This document shows positions 41,339 to 50,276 of a DNA stretch of 64,000 nt, in pieces (the first letter of the stretch is position 1; each line of letters begins with the position of its first letter). Source of the DNA: Dietzia timorensis (GTDB lineage Bacteria > Actinomycetota > Actinomycetes > Mycobacteriales > Mycobacteriaceae); contig NZ_CP015961.1 of the NCBI RefSeq assembly GCF_001659785.1, positions 2,170,001-2,234,000 of the forward strand, in the 5' to 3' direction. The position numbers and the translations under genes were made by a program. Below the pieces are notes generated by a model that had not been told where the DNA came from, ran no database searches, and was given only the letters and a program-made list of their open reading frames with translations.

Positions 41339-42271
41339 TCAACCGGTCGCCACATTCCCTGGCGGCCTGCACGGCGGCGCCACAGGGCCGGCTCCTGGCG
41401 CACGCACCTCGCGCATCGGCGGCCGGTCAGGTGCGAGGATTTCCTCGGCAACCGGCAGCCCGCGGCGACGGGCAAACGTTTCGATGACATGCCGGCTGGT
41501 GTGCGCGAGCGACTGCAGAGAGCGGTGCCGATGTTCTCGTGATCCGAGGTCCACCTGCGCGATTCCCTCCGGCCCGTGGAGCCGAACCGCGTCGAGGACG
41601 AGGCCGATCTCCACGCCGTATTCGGCCGCGAACGGTACCGCTTCGGCGAAGTCTCGGCGAACGGCGTACTCGCCGGCGAGTGGTTGCCTCAGCTCAGCGA
41701 GCTCCGGGACGAACGATGCCAACAGCGGTTTGGCGACAAGCTCGTTGACGCGGCCACCACCGAACGGATCTACGCTCCCCTCCCCAACGAGCGGGCGGCG
41801 GTAGTAGCCCTTGACCAGTACGGGCCGCCGGGAAACCAGCAGCGGGCCGACCACGCCGGGCACGAACCCCGGGGACGGGTCACGCAGATCAGTGTCGACG
41901 AACGCGACGATGTCCCCGCTCGTCGCGGCGAGTGAACGCCACAGGGTCTCCCCTTTACCCGGCCTCGGCGCAAGTTGTGCGCCGCCGTCGGGGAAGATCT
42001 CCTCGACGCCAACGACACGCGCACCGGCAGCCCGTGCCACCTCGCGCGTGCTGTCGCACGAACCGGAGTCCACGACGACGAGCTCATCGACCAGTCCGAA
42101 ACCGGCATCGGTAGTCAGCGGAAGTATCGACGCGATGACATCTGCGATGGTGCGTTCCTCGTCGAGCGCCGGAAGGACCACGGACACGCGACGGCCACGC
42201 TTCGCGGAGGAGAGCTCGGCAACCGTCCACTGCGCACCGTCGAAGGTGTCGATACCGCTGTATGCCGCCAA
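41339..42271 (-). CDS. gpgS: glucosyl-3-phosphoglycerate synthase, TTG start
   Basis: About 310 residues, GT-A fold glycosyltransferase (GT81) that joins UDP- or NDP-glucose to 3-phosphoglycerate, the first step of methylglucose lipopolysaccharide synthesis. Motifs: VSVVLPALDEERTI near residue 27, VVDSGSCDST, PGKGETLWRSL, FVDTDLRDPSP (DxD metal site) and AEYGVEIGLVLD. The reading frame stays open far upstream inside folP2 but the start is set at TTG 42271, preceded by GAGAGGGAG 7 nt upstream and beginning 54 nt past the folP2 stop. It follows folP2 as in mycobacteria. Confidence 0.92.
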   Translation of the reverse strand: MAAYSGIDTFDGAQWTVAELSSAKRGRRVSVVLPALDEERTIADVIASILPLTTDAGFGLVDELVVVDSGSCDSTREVARAAGARVVGVEEIFPDGGAQLAPRPGKGETLWRSLAATSGDIVAFVDTDLRDPSPGFVPGVVGPLLVSRRPVLVKGYYRRPLVGEGSVDPFGGGRVNELVAKPLLASFVPELAELRQPLAGEYAVRRDFAEAVPFAAEYGVEIGLVLDAVRLHGPEGIAQVDLGSREHRHRSLQSLAHTSRHVIETFARRRGLPVAEEILAPDRPPMREVRAPGAGPVAPPCRPPGNVATG

Positions 42272-42324
42272 TTCCCGAGCTCCCTCTCCGCGCCTCGAAA
42301 GCGCGCATCCATGTACCTGCGAGC

Positions 42325-43221
42325 CTAGATCAGACCTCGGGTGACGCGCGCCGGTGGGCGCGTCCCCTCGATCGACGCGACCATCTCGGCGACTCGTCTC
42401 GTTCCCCGGACGTCGTGGCAACGCAGGATGCGGGCGCCTTGCCACAGCGCGACAGCGCTCGCGGCCAGGGTCCCCTCCCCGCGTTCGTCGACCCCGAGGT
42501 CCAGGGTCTCGCCGATGAAATCCTTGTTGCTCAGCGCCATCAGCAGCGGGTAGCCGAGCTCGACGAGCGGGCCGAGGCTGCGCAACAGGGCAAGTCCGTG
42601 GTGGGTGTTCTTGCCGAAGTCGTGGGTCGGGTCCACGATGATGGCGTCCTGAGGTATCCCGGCGTCGGCGGCGGCGTGGGCAGCGGCGGCGAGCTCGCCC
42701 CGCACCGATCCGACGATGTCCTCGTAACCGACCCGATAAGGGCGGGTCCGCGGGATCGCGTCGCCGGTGTGCGAGCACACGAACCCGGCGCCGTTCTCGG
42801 CGGCGGTGTGAACAAGTGTCGAGTCGTATCCGGCCCACGTGTCATTGATGATCGTCGCGCCGGCGGCGACGGCCGGAGCCGCGACCTCGCTGCGCCAGGT
42901 GTCCACCGAAAGCAACACGTCCGGAAACTCGCCGTGCACCGCCTCGATGAAGGGCACCACCCGGCGGATCTCCTCGGCGGCGTCGACATCGTCGCCCGGC
43001 CCGGCCTTGACCCCGCCGATGTCGATGATGTCCGCGCCATCGGCGACCGCGTTGCGCACCCGCTCCATCGCGGGGGCGTCGTCGAACGTCGCGCCTTTGT
43101 CGAAGAATGAGTCCGGCGTGCGGTTGACAATCGCCATGATCAGCCCGCGATCGGCGGCCACCCGGCGCCCACATAACGTGGCCACCGGGCGTGGATCCGA
43201 GCCCGGATGTGGGGTGGTCAT
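42325..43221 (-). CDS. folP2: dihydropteroate synthase homologue FolP2
   Basis: 298 residues, TIM-barrel DHPS family. MAIVNRTPDSFFD is the pterin-loop region, and VDTWRSEVA, INDTWAGYD and VDPTHDFGKNTHH are conserved positions. However the classic loop ADIIDVGGESTRPG is ADIIDIGGVKAGPG here, and the C-terminal RVHD-type motif is ILRCHDV. Mycobacterial FolP2 is reported to lack DHPS activity, so this copy may also not make folate; its operon with gpgS suggests a lipid/sugar-linked role. ATG overlaps the preceding LOG stop by 4 bp. Confidence 0.88.
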   Translation of the reverse strand: MTTPHPGSDPRPVATLCGRRVAADRGLIMAIVNRTPDSFFDKGATFDDAPAMERVRNAVADGADIIDIGGVKAGPGDDVDAAEEIRRVVPFIEAVHGEFPDVLLSVDTWRSEVAAPAVAAGATIINDTWAGYDSTLVHTAAENGAGFVCSHTGDAIPRTRPYRVGYEDIVGSVRGELAAAAHAAADAGIPQDAIIVDPTHDFGKNTHHGLALLRSLGPLVELGYPLLMALSNKDFIGETLDLGVDERGEGTLAASAVALWQGARILRCHDVRGTRRVAEMVASIEGTRPPARVTRGLI

Positions 43222-43802
43222 CGTCGATCCGAGGCTCCACTACATAGGTCGAGAGTCTCCTCGGCCGACGCCGATACGTGCAACGCCCGCATCGCGGACT
43301 CCTGCACGAAACCGCGTTCGACCAGGTCTTCGAGCCACGACAGGAGCGGCGCGTAGAAGCCATCGGGGTCGCAGATCACCACGGGACGGTCATGGAAGCC
43401 GAGGAACCTCGACGTCCACACCTCGAAGAATTCCTCGAGGGTGCCGATGCCGCCCGGAAGGATGATGAACGCGTCCGAGGCTTCATCCATGGCGCGCTTA
43501 CGCTCGCGCATAGTGTCGACCACGACGAGCTCGTCGGAGTAGATGTCGGCGACTTCCCTGGCGCGCAACTTCTCGGGGATCACGCCAAGGGTATAGCCGC
43601 CCTTTGCCCGGGTGCCTTCGACTACCTCGCCCATCATCGACACGCTTCCGCCGCCGGTCACCAGGCGCCAACCGCGTTCGCCTATTGCCTCACCGAGTTC
43701 CCGAGCCAGCGCCAATGCGCCGGGTTCCTTCACCGACGAAGCACAGAAGACACAGACCGAAAAACGCGGATGAGATACCTCCGACCTCGGGGTTTCGTAC
43801 AT
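43218..43802 (-). CDS. LOG family protein (cytokinin riboside 5'-monophosphate phosphoribohydrolase-like), copy 2
   Basis: 194 residues. LOG/lysine decarboxylase-like Rossmann fold: GGSVSMMGEV near residue 54 and PGGIGTLEEFFEVW near 118, the diagnostic PGGxGTxxE, plus ERKRAMDEASDAFI. Members hydrolyse nucleoside 5'-monophosphates to release the base. It starts one base after the stop of the first LOG copy (TAG-A-ATG) and overlaps folP2, so it is central to the operon. Confidence 0.9.
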   Translation of the reverse strand: MYETPRSEVSHPRFSVCVFCASSVKEPGALALARELGEAIGERGWRLVTGGGSVSMMGEVVEGTRAKGGYTLGVIPEKLRAREVADIYSDELVVVDTMRERKRAMDEASDAFIILPGGIGTLEEFFEVWTSRFLGFHDRPVVICDPDGFYAPLLSWLEDLVERGFVQESAMRALHVSASAEETLDLCSGASDRR

Positions 43803-43803
43803 T

Positions 43804-44592
43804 CTATCGCCGCCCTGTCAGGTCGTTGCTCTCCCCGCGTTCGACCTTGGCTGCAATAGCCTCGCGGTGCGACTGCACGACATGCTCGACTGCCTCGTCG
43901 ATCGAGTCGGTACACAGGATCAGGTCGGGATCGTCCGGGGAGATCATCCCTTCCGCGGCCAGGGAGTTCTTGATCCAGTCGACGAGCGGGCCCCAGAATT
44001 CGGTGCCGAGAAGCACGATCGGGAAGCGCGTGATCTTCTTCGTCTGCACCAACGTGACGGCCTCGAACAACTCGTCCAGCGTCCCGAACCCTCCCGGCGT
44101 GCACACGAAGGCTTGCGAGTACTTGACGAACATCGTCTTGCGGACGAAGAAATACCGGAAATGGATGCCCAGGTCGAGATTCCCGTTGAGTCCCTGCTCG
44201 TGTGGCAGCTCGATCCCCAATCCGACGGAGAAGCCTCCGGCCTCCCGGGCCCCCTTGTTCGCCGCCTCCATCTGGCCGGGACCACCACCGGTGACGACGG
44301 CGTAGCCTTTTTCCGCGAGAGCGGCGCCGAGTGCCACGGCCTGCTCGTAGTATTCGTCGCCCGGCTTCGTGCGGGCCGAGCCGAAGACGCTCACCGCGTC
44401 GGGCAGCTCCGCCAGTGCACCGAAACCGTTGACGAATTCACTCTGGATACGCATGACCCGCCACGGGTCGGTGTGAAGCCAATCGGTATCAGCCTGCGTA
44501 TCGAGGAGGCGGGAATCCGTTGTCGACGACAACGGTTCACCATCGCGAACCATCACGGGTCCACGTAGGCGGAACGGGAAATCCAAGGACAT
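43804..44592 (-). CDS. LOG family protein (TIGR00730), copy 1
   Basis: 262 residues, longer than the next copy. Motifs FGSARTKPGDEYYEQA near 70, VTGGGPGQMEAANKGAREAGG near 100, and PGGFGTLDELFEAVTL near 165 (PGGxGTxxE). Likely a nucleotide-base hydrolase. It is the first gene of LOG-LOG-folP2-gpgS; Mycobacterium keeps a single LOG (Rv1205) near here, so the second copy is a duplication or an older paralogue. Confidence 0.9.
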   Translation of the reverse strand: MSLDFPFRLRGPVMVRDGEPLSSTTDSRLLDTQADTDWLHTDPWRVMRIQSEFVNGFGALAELPDAVSVFGSARTKPGDEYYEQAVALGAALAEKGYAVVTGGGPGQMEAANKGAREAGGFSVGLGIELPHEQGLNGNLDLGIHFRYFFVRKTMFVKYSQAFVCTPGGFGTLDELFEAVTLVQTKKITRFPIVLLGTEFWGPLVDWIKNSLAAEGMISPDDPDLILCTDSIDEAVEHVVQSHREAIAAKVERGESNDLTGRR

Positions 44593-44672
44593 CTACAGAG
44601 CCTTCCTTGAGCCAGGCGGCCGCCTGGACCTCACATTCGTCGAGTAGCTTCTCCTAGATATTGTGCACGCAC

Positions 44673-45989
44673 TCACTCGCTGCCGCGTGAGGTGAGATAT
44701 TCGCGGAGGAAACCGGTGACGCGCCCGATTTCGGCGACACGGCAGAATTCGTCGCGCTTGTGGGCCATCCCGGGGTCGCCTGGACCCAGGTTGACCGCCG
44801 CCACGCCCGCGGCCGCGAACCGGGACACGTCCGTCCAGCCGTACTTGGCGCGCACCTGCCCACCCGCGGCGCGGACGAGTGCGGCGGCCGCCGGGTTGTC
44901 CAGTCCGGGGAGCGCCCCGGGCGACATATCCGTGAGTTGCCAGGCGGTGCCGGTCCTGGGAGACGAAGTACCGGCGCCGTCATCGGGAAGGTGATCTTCC
45001 GCGAGATCCTCCACAGGTGCGCCTGCCTCGATCGACCAGGGTTCGGCGCCGGGCCCGCTCTCGGGATCGAAACGCGCGCCTGGCTCCAGGCCGAGGGCGT
45101 CGACGGCGTGCTGCAGAGCTTGGTGCGGAGAGCGGTCGGGGGCGAATCGGAAATTCACGTCCACCCAGGCCGTGTCCGGCACCACGTTGCCGGCCACACC
45201 GCCAAGCACCCGTACAGCCTGCAGGCCTTCGCGGTAGGTGCATCCGTCGATGTCGACGTTGCGAGGGGTGTATCGCGCCAACGCCTCGAATACCGGCGCG
45301 AGCCGGTGCAGGGCGTTGTCCCCGAGCCAGCTGCGCGCGGAGTGGGAGCGCACCCCGCGCGAATGCACGCGCAGCCGTAGCGTCCCCTGGCATCCGGCTT
45401 CGATGAGCCCGTCGGTGGGCTCACCCAGAATCGCAAGGTCGCCGTCGAGCAGATCGGGGCGGACCGCCTGCAGCGCGCCGAGCCCGTTCGCCGATGCCTC
45501 GATCTCCTCGCAGTCGTACATGATGAGAGTGAGATCGTGAGCCAGGTCTTGCGACTGCGCGAGCTCGGCGAACAGGTGCAGGAACACCGCGTCGCCGGCC
45601 TTCATGTCGCTCGTGCCACAGCCATACATCTTGTCCACCTGCTCGCCGTCTTCTTCCTCGGAGATGACGGCGGAGGGAAGATTATCCGCGATGGGAACCG
45701 TGTCGAGATGTCCGGCGAGGACAACCCGCGACGGCAGCCCTCTCTCGGTCCGCGCGACCACGCAGTTACCGACGCGCTCTATCCTCGTAGAGCCGGTCGC
45801 CGCATCGAACGGCTGCCCCCGGCTGGCGACGACCTCGGCGAGCGCCGCTTCCACGGCGTCGGCGATAGCGCGCTCGTCGCGCGAGGGGCTCGGTATGTCG
45901 ACTAGCGCCCGGGTCAACGACACCGGGTCTTGCCGCAGGTCCAGGGTGTAAGACTGCGGACCGTGTGCAGTGGGTGGCGTTTCGTTCAC
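44673..45989 (-). CDS. dapE: succinyl-diaminopimelate desuccinylase
   Basis: 438 residues, M20 family zinc hydrolase. Removes succinate from N-succinyl-LL-DAP in the succinylase branch of lysine/meso-DAP synthesis. Metal-site motifs: LAGHLDTVP near residue 92, [11 protein letters not shown] near 125 and MYDCEEIEA (catalytic Glu) near 160. A ~40-residue insertion lies near 320-350 with an acidic patch. GTG start 45989 has a TAGGGT -10 box 6 nt upstream and no independent ribosome site, so it is probably leaderless. Divergent from dapD. Confidence 0.93.
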   Translation of the reverse strand: MNETPPTAHGPQSYTLDLRQDPVSLTRALVDIPSPSRDERAIADAVEAALAEVVASRGQPFDAATGSTRIERVGNCVVARTERGLPSRVVLAGHLDTVPIADNLPSAVISEEEDGEQVDKMYGCGTSDMKAGDAVFLHLFAELAQSQDLAHDLTLIMYDCEEIEASANGLGALQAVRPDLLDGDLAILGEPTDGLIEAGCQGTLRLRVHSRGVRSHSARSWLGDNALHRLAPVFEALARYTPRNVDIDGCTYREGLQAVRVLGGVAGNVVPDTAWVDVNFRFAPDRSPHQALQHAVDALGLEPGARFDPESGPGAEPWSIEAGAPVEDLAEDHLPDDGAGTSSPRTGTAWQLTDMSPGALPGLDNPAAAALVRAAGGQVRAKYGWTDVSRFAAAGVAAVNLGPGDPGMAHKRDEFCRVAEIGRVTGFLREYLTSRGSE

Positions 45990-45995
45990 CCCTCC

Positions 45996-46001
45996 ACCCT
46001 A
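45996..46001 (-). promoter_or_regulatory. -10 box of dapE
   Basis: TAGGGT on the minus strand, 6 nt before the GTG. Leaderless-type spacing; it lies in the 77-bp gap shared with dapD. Confidence 0.45.
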
Positions 46002-46053
46002 GCGCCGCGACGATTTCGGCATGGCCTGTGGGTTTTTCTCCCGCTCGGGCCGG

Positions 46054-46059
46054 TAACCT
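46054..46059 (+). promoter_or_regulatory. -10 box of dapD
   Basis: TAACCT, 7 nt before the dapD ATG. No Shine-Dalgarno between them; leaderless-type spacing. Confidence 0.45.
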
Positions 46060-46066
46060 GGTGATT

Positions 46067-47035
46067 ATGAGTGCACATGGAGCAGTCGCCATCGGCGTGG
46101 CGACGATGACAACAGACGGTACGGTTCTCGATGTGTGGTACCCGGAGCCGCAGCTCGGCGCGGCGGAGACGTCCGGCCACAAATTCTTGGACGGGGACGA
46201 GATCCCGGAAGACCTACGCGACATCATTCGCGTCGACCCGCAGCGCGAGGTCGAGTTGAAGGCGGTGGAGGTCACTATCGCGGACCTCACCGAAGCGCCC
46301 ATCGATGCGATGGATGTCTACCTTCGCCTCCACCTCATCTCCCACCGCTTGATCCCGCCGCACTACGCGAACCTCGAGGGACAATTCGGCCTGCTGTCGA
46401 ACGTGGTGTGGACCAACCACGGTTCCTGCAAGGTGGAGGGCTTCGACAAGACCCGCGCCAAGCTGCAGGCCCGCGGACCGGTCATCGTTTACGGAATCGA
46501 CAAGTTCCCCCGCATGGTGGATTTCGTCGTGCCTTCGGGCGTACGCATCGGCGATGCGGACCGAGTGCGCCTCGGGGCGCACCTCGCCGAGGGCACGACT
46601 GTCATGCACGAGGGCTTCGTCAACTTCAACGCCGGCACGCTCGGCCCATCGATGGTCGAAGGACGCATCTCCGCCGGCGTCGTCGTCGGGGCGAACTCCG
46701 ACATCGGTGGCGGAGCCTCGATCATGGGCACGTTGTCCGGTGGCGGCAAGGAAACCATCTCCATCGGCGAGAACTGCCTCCTGGGCGCGAATTCGGGAAT
46801 CGGTATCTCCCTCGGCGACAACTGCGTCGTGGAAGCCGGCCTCTACGTCACCGCGGGCACGAAGGTCGTGCTCAAGTTCGGTGCGTGGGCCGACCACGAG
46901 ACGATCAAGGCTCGCGACCTTTCCGGCCGCGATAACTTGCTGTTCCGCCGCAACTCCACCTCCGGCGCCGTCGAGGTCGTGCCGTGGAAGTCCGAAGGCG
47001 TCGAACTCAACTCGGAGCTCCACAAGAATGACTGA
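46067..47035 (+). CDS. dapD: tetrahydrodipicolinate N-succinyltransferase
   Basis: 322 residues, actinobacterial-type DapD. Adds a succinyl group from succinyl-CoA to tetrahydrodipicolinate. The middle and C-terminal parts form a left-handed beta helix of hexapeptide repeats ([61 protein letters not shown]). ATG 46067 is chosen from homology and the leaderless promoter; an upstream frame to 45965 is unsupported. Divergent from dapE and overlapping the permease by 8 bp. Confidence 0.94.
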   Translation: MSAHGAVAIGVATMTTDGTVLDVWYPEPQLGAAETSGHKFLDGDEIPEDLRDIIRVDPQREVELKAVEVTIADLTEAPIDAMDVYLRLHLISHRLIPPHYANLEGQFGLLSNVVWTNHGSCKVEGFDKTRAKLQARGPVIVYGIDKFPRMVDFVVPSGVRIGDADRVRLGAHLAEGTTVMHEGFVNFNAGTLGPSMVEGRISAGVVVGANSDIGGGASIMGTLSGGGKETISIGENCLLGANSGIGISLGDNCVVEAGLYVTAGTKVVLKFGAWADHETIKARDLSGRDNLLFRRNSTSGAVEVVPWKSEGVELNSELHKND

Positions 47036-48482
47036 GGCGCACGGAAACGCCCCCGGGAGTGACGCCGCCGGAACCGGCGTTCAGGCCACCGAGAACTCGG
47101 CAGCGAGTTTCGGTGGCCAACTTTCGCCGGGAATGGCCAGGCGCCATCTCACCATGATGGGACTTGGTTCGGCGATCGGCGCAGGACTGTTCCTCGGAAC
47201 GGGCGCCGCTATCTCCACTGCCGGGCCGGCAGTTCTCCTGTCGTACATCGTCGCCGGGTTCATCGTCGTTCTCGTCATGCGGATGCTCGGCGAGATGGCC
47301 GCCGCAATGCCCGCGGCCGGATCCTTCGCCACCTATGCCGGTGCCGCGTTCGGCCGTCATGCGCGCTTCGTGGTCGGCTGGCTGTACTGGTTCATGCTGA
47401 TCATGGTCATGGGCGCGGAAATGACCGGAGCCTCAGCGATCATGGGTGCGTGGTTCGGGGTCTCTCCGTGGATCCCTGCACTTGTGTGCATGGTCTTCTT
47501 CGCTGTGGTCAATCTCGTCAGGGTTCGCGCATTCGGCGAGTTCGAGTTCTGGTTTGCGCTCATCAAGGTCGCCGTCATCGTCGGCTTCCTCGTCATCGGC
47601 ATTCTCCTCATCTTCGGGCTCCTCCCCGGCGACTCGGCCGTCGGTACTGCGAATCTGCTCGACCACGGCGGATTCATGCCGAATGGATGGAGCGGCGTCG
47701 CCGCCGGTCTGCTCGCCGTCGCCTTCGCGTTCGGCGGCATCGAGATCGTCGCGATCGCCGCCGCGGAATCGGACGATCCGGGCCGCAACGTCGGCTTCGC
47801 CGTCCGTTCGGTGATCTGGCGCATCTCGGTGTTCTACGTCGGCTCGGTACTCGTCATCGCGACGTTGCTGCCCTGGGACACCCTCAGGGACGCGGAGACC
47901 GCCGAGCAGAGCCCGTTTACCGCCGTACTCCGGATGGCGGAGATTCCCGGCGTCGTGGGTTTCCTCGAGGTCATCATCGTGCTTGCACTGCTCTCGGCAT
48001 TCAACGCCCAGATCTACGGCACGTCCCGGATGTCGTTCTCGCTGGCAAAGCAGGGCGACGGGCCCCGCATTCTCGCGCGTACCAACAAGGCTTCGTCGCC
48101 GTCGGTCGCCGTGTACGTGTCGGTGTTCTTCGGGTTCGTCGCCGTTGCGCTGCAGTGGCTCGATTGGGAGGACCTTCTCACGTTCCTGCTCAACGCCGTC
48201 GGCGCGACGTTGTTGGTCGTGTGGATCGCCATCGCGCTCTCGCAGATCGCCCTGCGCCGCAAGCTCGAACGCCGCGGGCCTCTCGAGGTCAAGATGTGGC
48301 TCTTCCCGTGGTTGAGCTACCTCGCCATCGTCGTGATACTCGCGCTCGGCGCGCTCATGCTCACCGACGAAGCTGCCCGGGCGCAGATCTTCGCGGCTCT
48401 CGCCGTCGTGGTCGTGCTCGCGATACTGTCGGCGATCAACTCCGTTTTCCATGCGGACAGCGGTGCATACGTCACGGATTAG
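47028..48482 (+). CDS. APC-family amino acid permease
   Basis: 484 residues, about 12 membrane helices after a disordered N-terminus (about 1-30). [22 protein letters not shown] near residues 41-62 is the first helix with the substrate-binding G-x-G region, and [17 protein letters not shown] near 234 contains the broken helix 6 motif. It resembles the aromatic/GABA-type amino acid transporters of the AAT group. Translation begins inside dapD (ATGACTGA overlap), so it is coupled to DAP synthesis and could move lysine, DAP or a related amino acid; that is inference. Confidence 0.88.
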   Translation: MTEAHGNAPGSDAAGTGVQATENSAASFGGQLSPGMARRHLTMMGLGSAIGAGLFLGTGAAISTAGPAVLLSYIVAGFIVVLVMRMLGEMAAAMPAAGSFATYAGAAFGRHARFVVGWLYWFMLIMVMGAEMTGASAIMGAWFGVSPWIPALVCMVFFAVVNLVRVRAFGEFEFWFALIKVAVIVGFLVIGILLIFGLLPGDSAVGTANLLDHGGFMPNGWSGVAAGLLAVAFAFGGIEIVAIAAAESDDPGRNVGFAVRSVIWRISVFYVGSVLVIATLLPWDTLRDAETAEQSPFTAVLRMAEIPGVVGFLEVIIVLALLSAFNAQIYGTSRMSFSLAKQGDGPRILARTNKASSPSVAVYVSVFFGFVAVALQWLDWEDLLTFLLNAVGATLLVVWIAIALSQIALRRKLERRGPLEVKMWLFPWLSYLAIVVILALGALMLTDEAARAQIFAALAVVVVLAILSAINSVFHADSGAYVTD

Positions 48483-48519
48483 CCGAGCACGAGATGCCTG
48501 GCGGCGCGAACGCGCCCGA

Positions 48520-50190
48520 ATAACGAAAGTGCCCGGTCACCCGCGGGTTCACATGATCGTCGCAACACTCTCAGATGAGAGGTTGCGGCGATCATGTCGT
48601 TTCAGGAGGACTGTGTTCAGTTCGGTGACCAGTTAGCGCGGCTGGTTGATGCCGGGGTTCCGGTGAAGGAAGCCGCTGTGGTGGTGGGTGTGCCACGGCA
48701 GCGGTGTTATGCGATTTTGCGGGCGATCGGTCGGCCGGTGGGGCGCCTGCGTGGAGCGGGCAAGCCGGCCGACTCGAGGCAGATCGTGGAGGTGTTCGAT
48801 CGCACCGGGTCGATCAACAAGGCAGCGATCGAGTGCGGTGTGGCGTTCTGCGTGGCTCGTCGAATTTTGGTCGCTGCTGGTCTGGTTGACGCTGCCCCGC
48901 GGGCGTTCGGTAAGCCGGAGGCCAAGAAACGGTTCCTCGAGTTGATGGATCAGGGTTGGACCGCAGCGCGCGCGGCCCGCGAGGTGGGAGTCAACGAGCG
49001 CACCGGCCGGGACTGGCGTCAGGGAATCCGTCGTACCCGCAACACGCGGATCTATCCGGACGGTCGGGTCGTGGATTATCGATCCGGCACGGTCTACAAA
49101 CAAACCGTGACTAGTGCGACCTGCGTAGACGCCGCAGCATCTCCGGTGATCAGTACCCGTTACCTATCTCTCGATGACCGGATTGCGATCGCCGATGGGC
49201 TGGTGGTCAAGGATTCGATGCGCACGATCGCTGCCCGGATCGGCAAGAATGTCTCCAGCATCTCCCGCGAGGTACGCGAGCACAGTATCGCTGGCCGGTA
49301 TCTGCCGCATCAGGCGCATCGGGATGCGGCGGCGGCGCGGGTGCGGCCGAAGCGGTCCAAACTGGTGGTGAACAAAGTCCTGCGGGCAGCGGTCGAGGAA
49401 GGCTTGTCGAGAAAACTTTCGCCGGAGCAGATCTCGCACCGTCTGCGGCGGGATCATCCCGACGACGAAAGCATGCGGGTGAGCCACGAAACGATCTATC
49501 AAGCGCTGTATTTCCAAGCCCGCGGCGGTCTGAAGAAGGAAGTGCAGCACGCACTCCGGACTGGGCGGACCAAGCGTAAGCCGCAGCGGAAAGAAGGTGA
49601 GCGGTATCAGCGGTTCGTCGACCCGATGGTAATGATCAGCGACCGTCCCGCCGAAGTGGACGACCGCGCTGTTCCCGGGCATTGGGAAGGGGATCTGATC
49701 ACCGGTGAGCAGAACAAATCCGTGATCGGGACTCTCGTCGAGCGTGCCACCCGCTACACGATGTTGCTGCACCTGCCCGACGGGCACGACGCCGAACAGG
49801 TCCGCGACGCGCTCATCACCGCGATCGGTGATCTGCCCGCGCACCTACGCGGATCGCTGACCTGGGATCAAGGTGCCGAACTCGCCCGACACAAGCAGAT
49901 CACGGTCGCCACCGACATGCAGGTCTACTTCTGCGACCCTGCCAGCCCCTGGCAGCGCGGAAGCAACGAGAACACCAACGGCCTGCTGCGGCAGTACTTC
50001 CCCAAGGGCACCGACCTGAGCGTTCACAGTCCTACCGATCTCGAGCACGTCGCCCAGGAACTCAACGGCCGTCCACGCAAAACGCTCGACTGGGATACCC
50101 CAGCCGAGCGTCTGCGTGATCTAATCACCACCAACTAACAGCAGTGTTGCGTCGACCACTAGAAACCGCCACCCCGGGCACTTTCGTTAT
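48520..50190 (+). mobile_element. IS30-family insertion sequence, about 1.67 kb
   Basis: Inverted repeats ATAACGAAAGTGCCCGG (48520-48536) and its exact complement (50174-50190) bracket one intact transposase. Because the outer AT/AT is self-complementary, the true end could be AACGAAAG with a 2-bp AT target duplication, as IS30 elements make short duplications. It lies between the dapD-linked permease and dapC, in non-coding sequence, so no gene is interrupted. Confidence 0.87.
48594..50138 (+). CDS. IS30 family transposase
   Basis: 514 residues, longer than the ~380-residue IS30 prototype because of an extended N-terminus with two or three helix-turn-helix units (about 10-130 and 190-230, SSISREVREHSI). 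The DDE domain follows: PGHWEGDLITG (first Asp), LTWDQGAELARH (second Asp) and RGSNENTNGLLRQYFPKGTDL (catalytic Glu). ATG 48594 is the first in-frame start. Full length and undamaged. Confidence 0.93.
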   Translation: MSFQEDCVQFGDQLARLVDAGVPVKEAAVVVGVPRQRCYAILRAIGRPVGRLRGAGKPADSRQIVEVFDRTGSINKAAIECGVAFCVARRILVAAGLVDAAPRAFGKPEAKKRFLELMDQGWTAARAAREVGVNERTGRDWRQGIRRTRNTRIYPDGRVVDYRSGTVYKQTVTSATCVDAAASPVISTRYLSLDDRIAIADGLVVKDSMRTIAARIGKNVSSISREVREHSIAGRYLPHQAHRDAAAARVRPKRSKLVVNKVLRAAVEEGLSRKLSPEQISHRLRRDHPDDESMRVSHETIYQALYFQARGGLKKEVQHALRTGRTKRKPQRKEGERYQRFVDPMVMISDRPAEVDDRAVPGHWEGDLITGEQNKSVIGTLVERATRYTMLLHLPDGHDAEQVRDALITAIGDLPAHLRGSLTWDQGAELARHKQITVATDMQVYFCDPASPWQRGSNENTNGLLRQYFPKGTDLSVHSPTDLEHVAQELNGRPRKTLDWDTPAERLRDLITTN

Positions 50191-50204
50191 CTCGCTAGAT
50201 TGTG

Positions 50205-50220
50205 ACTGTGCATTCACAGT
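50205..50220 (-). terminator. small hairpin after dapC
   Basis: ACTGTG-CATT-CACAGT, a 6-bp stem, about 57 bp beyond the dapC stop and 14 bp from the IS30 end. There is no T-tract, so only a weak candidate. Confidence 0.25.
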
Positions 50221-50276
50221 GCACCTCCACCGGAACCGCACGCTCAATCGTCCGCACGCGGTGCGCCGGTAGACGT

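Noticed and set aside
41339-42838. 499-residue gpgS frame starting inside folP2
   Set aside because: The first ~190 residues are an antisense-like, low-quality frame overlapping folP2; GpgS homology begins only after TTG 42271.
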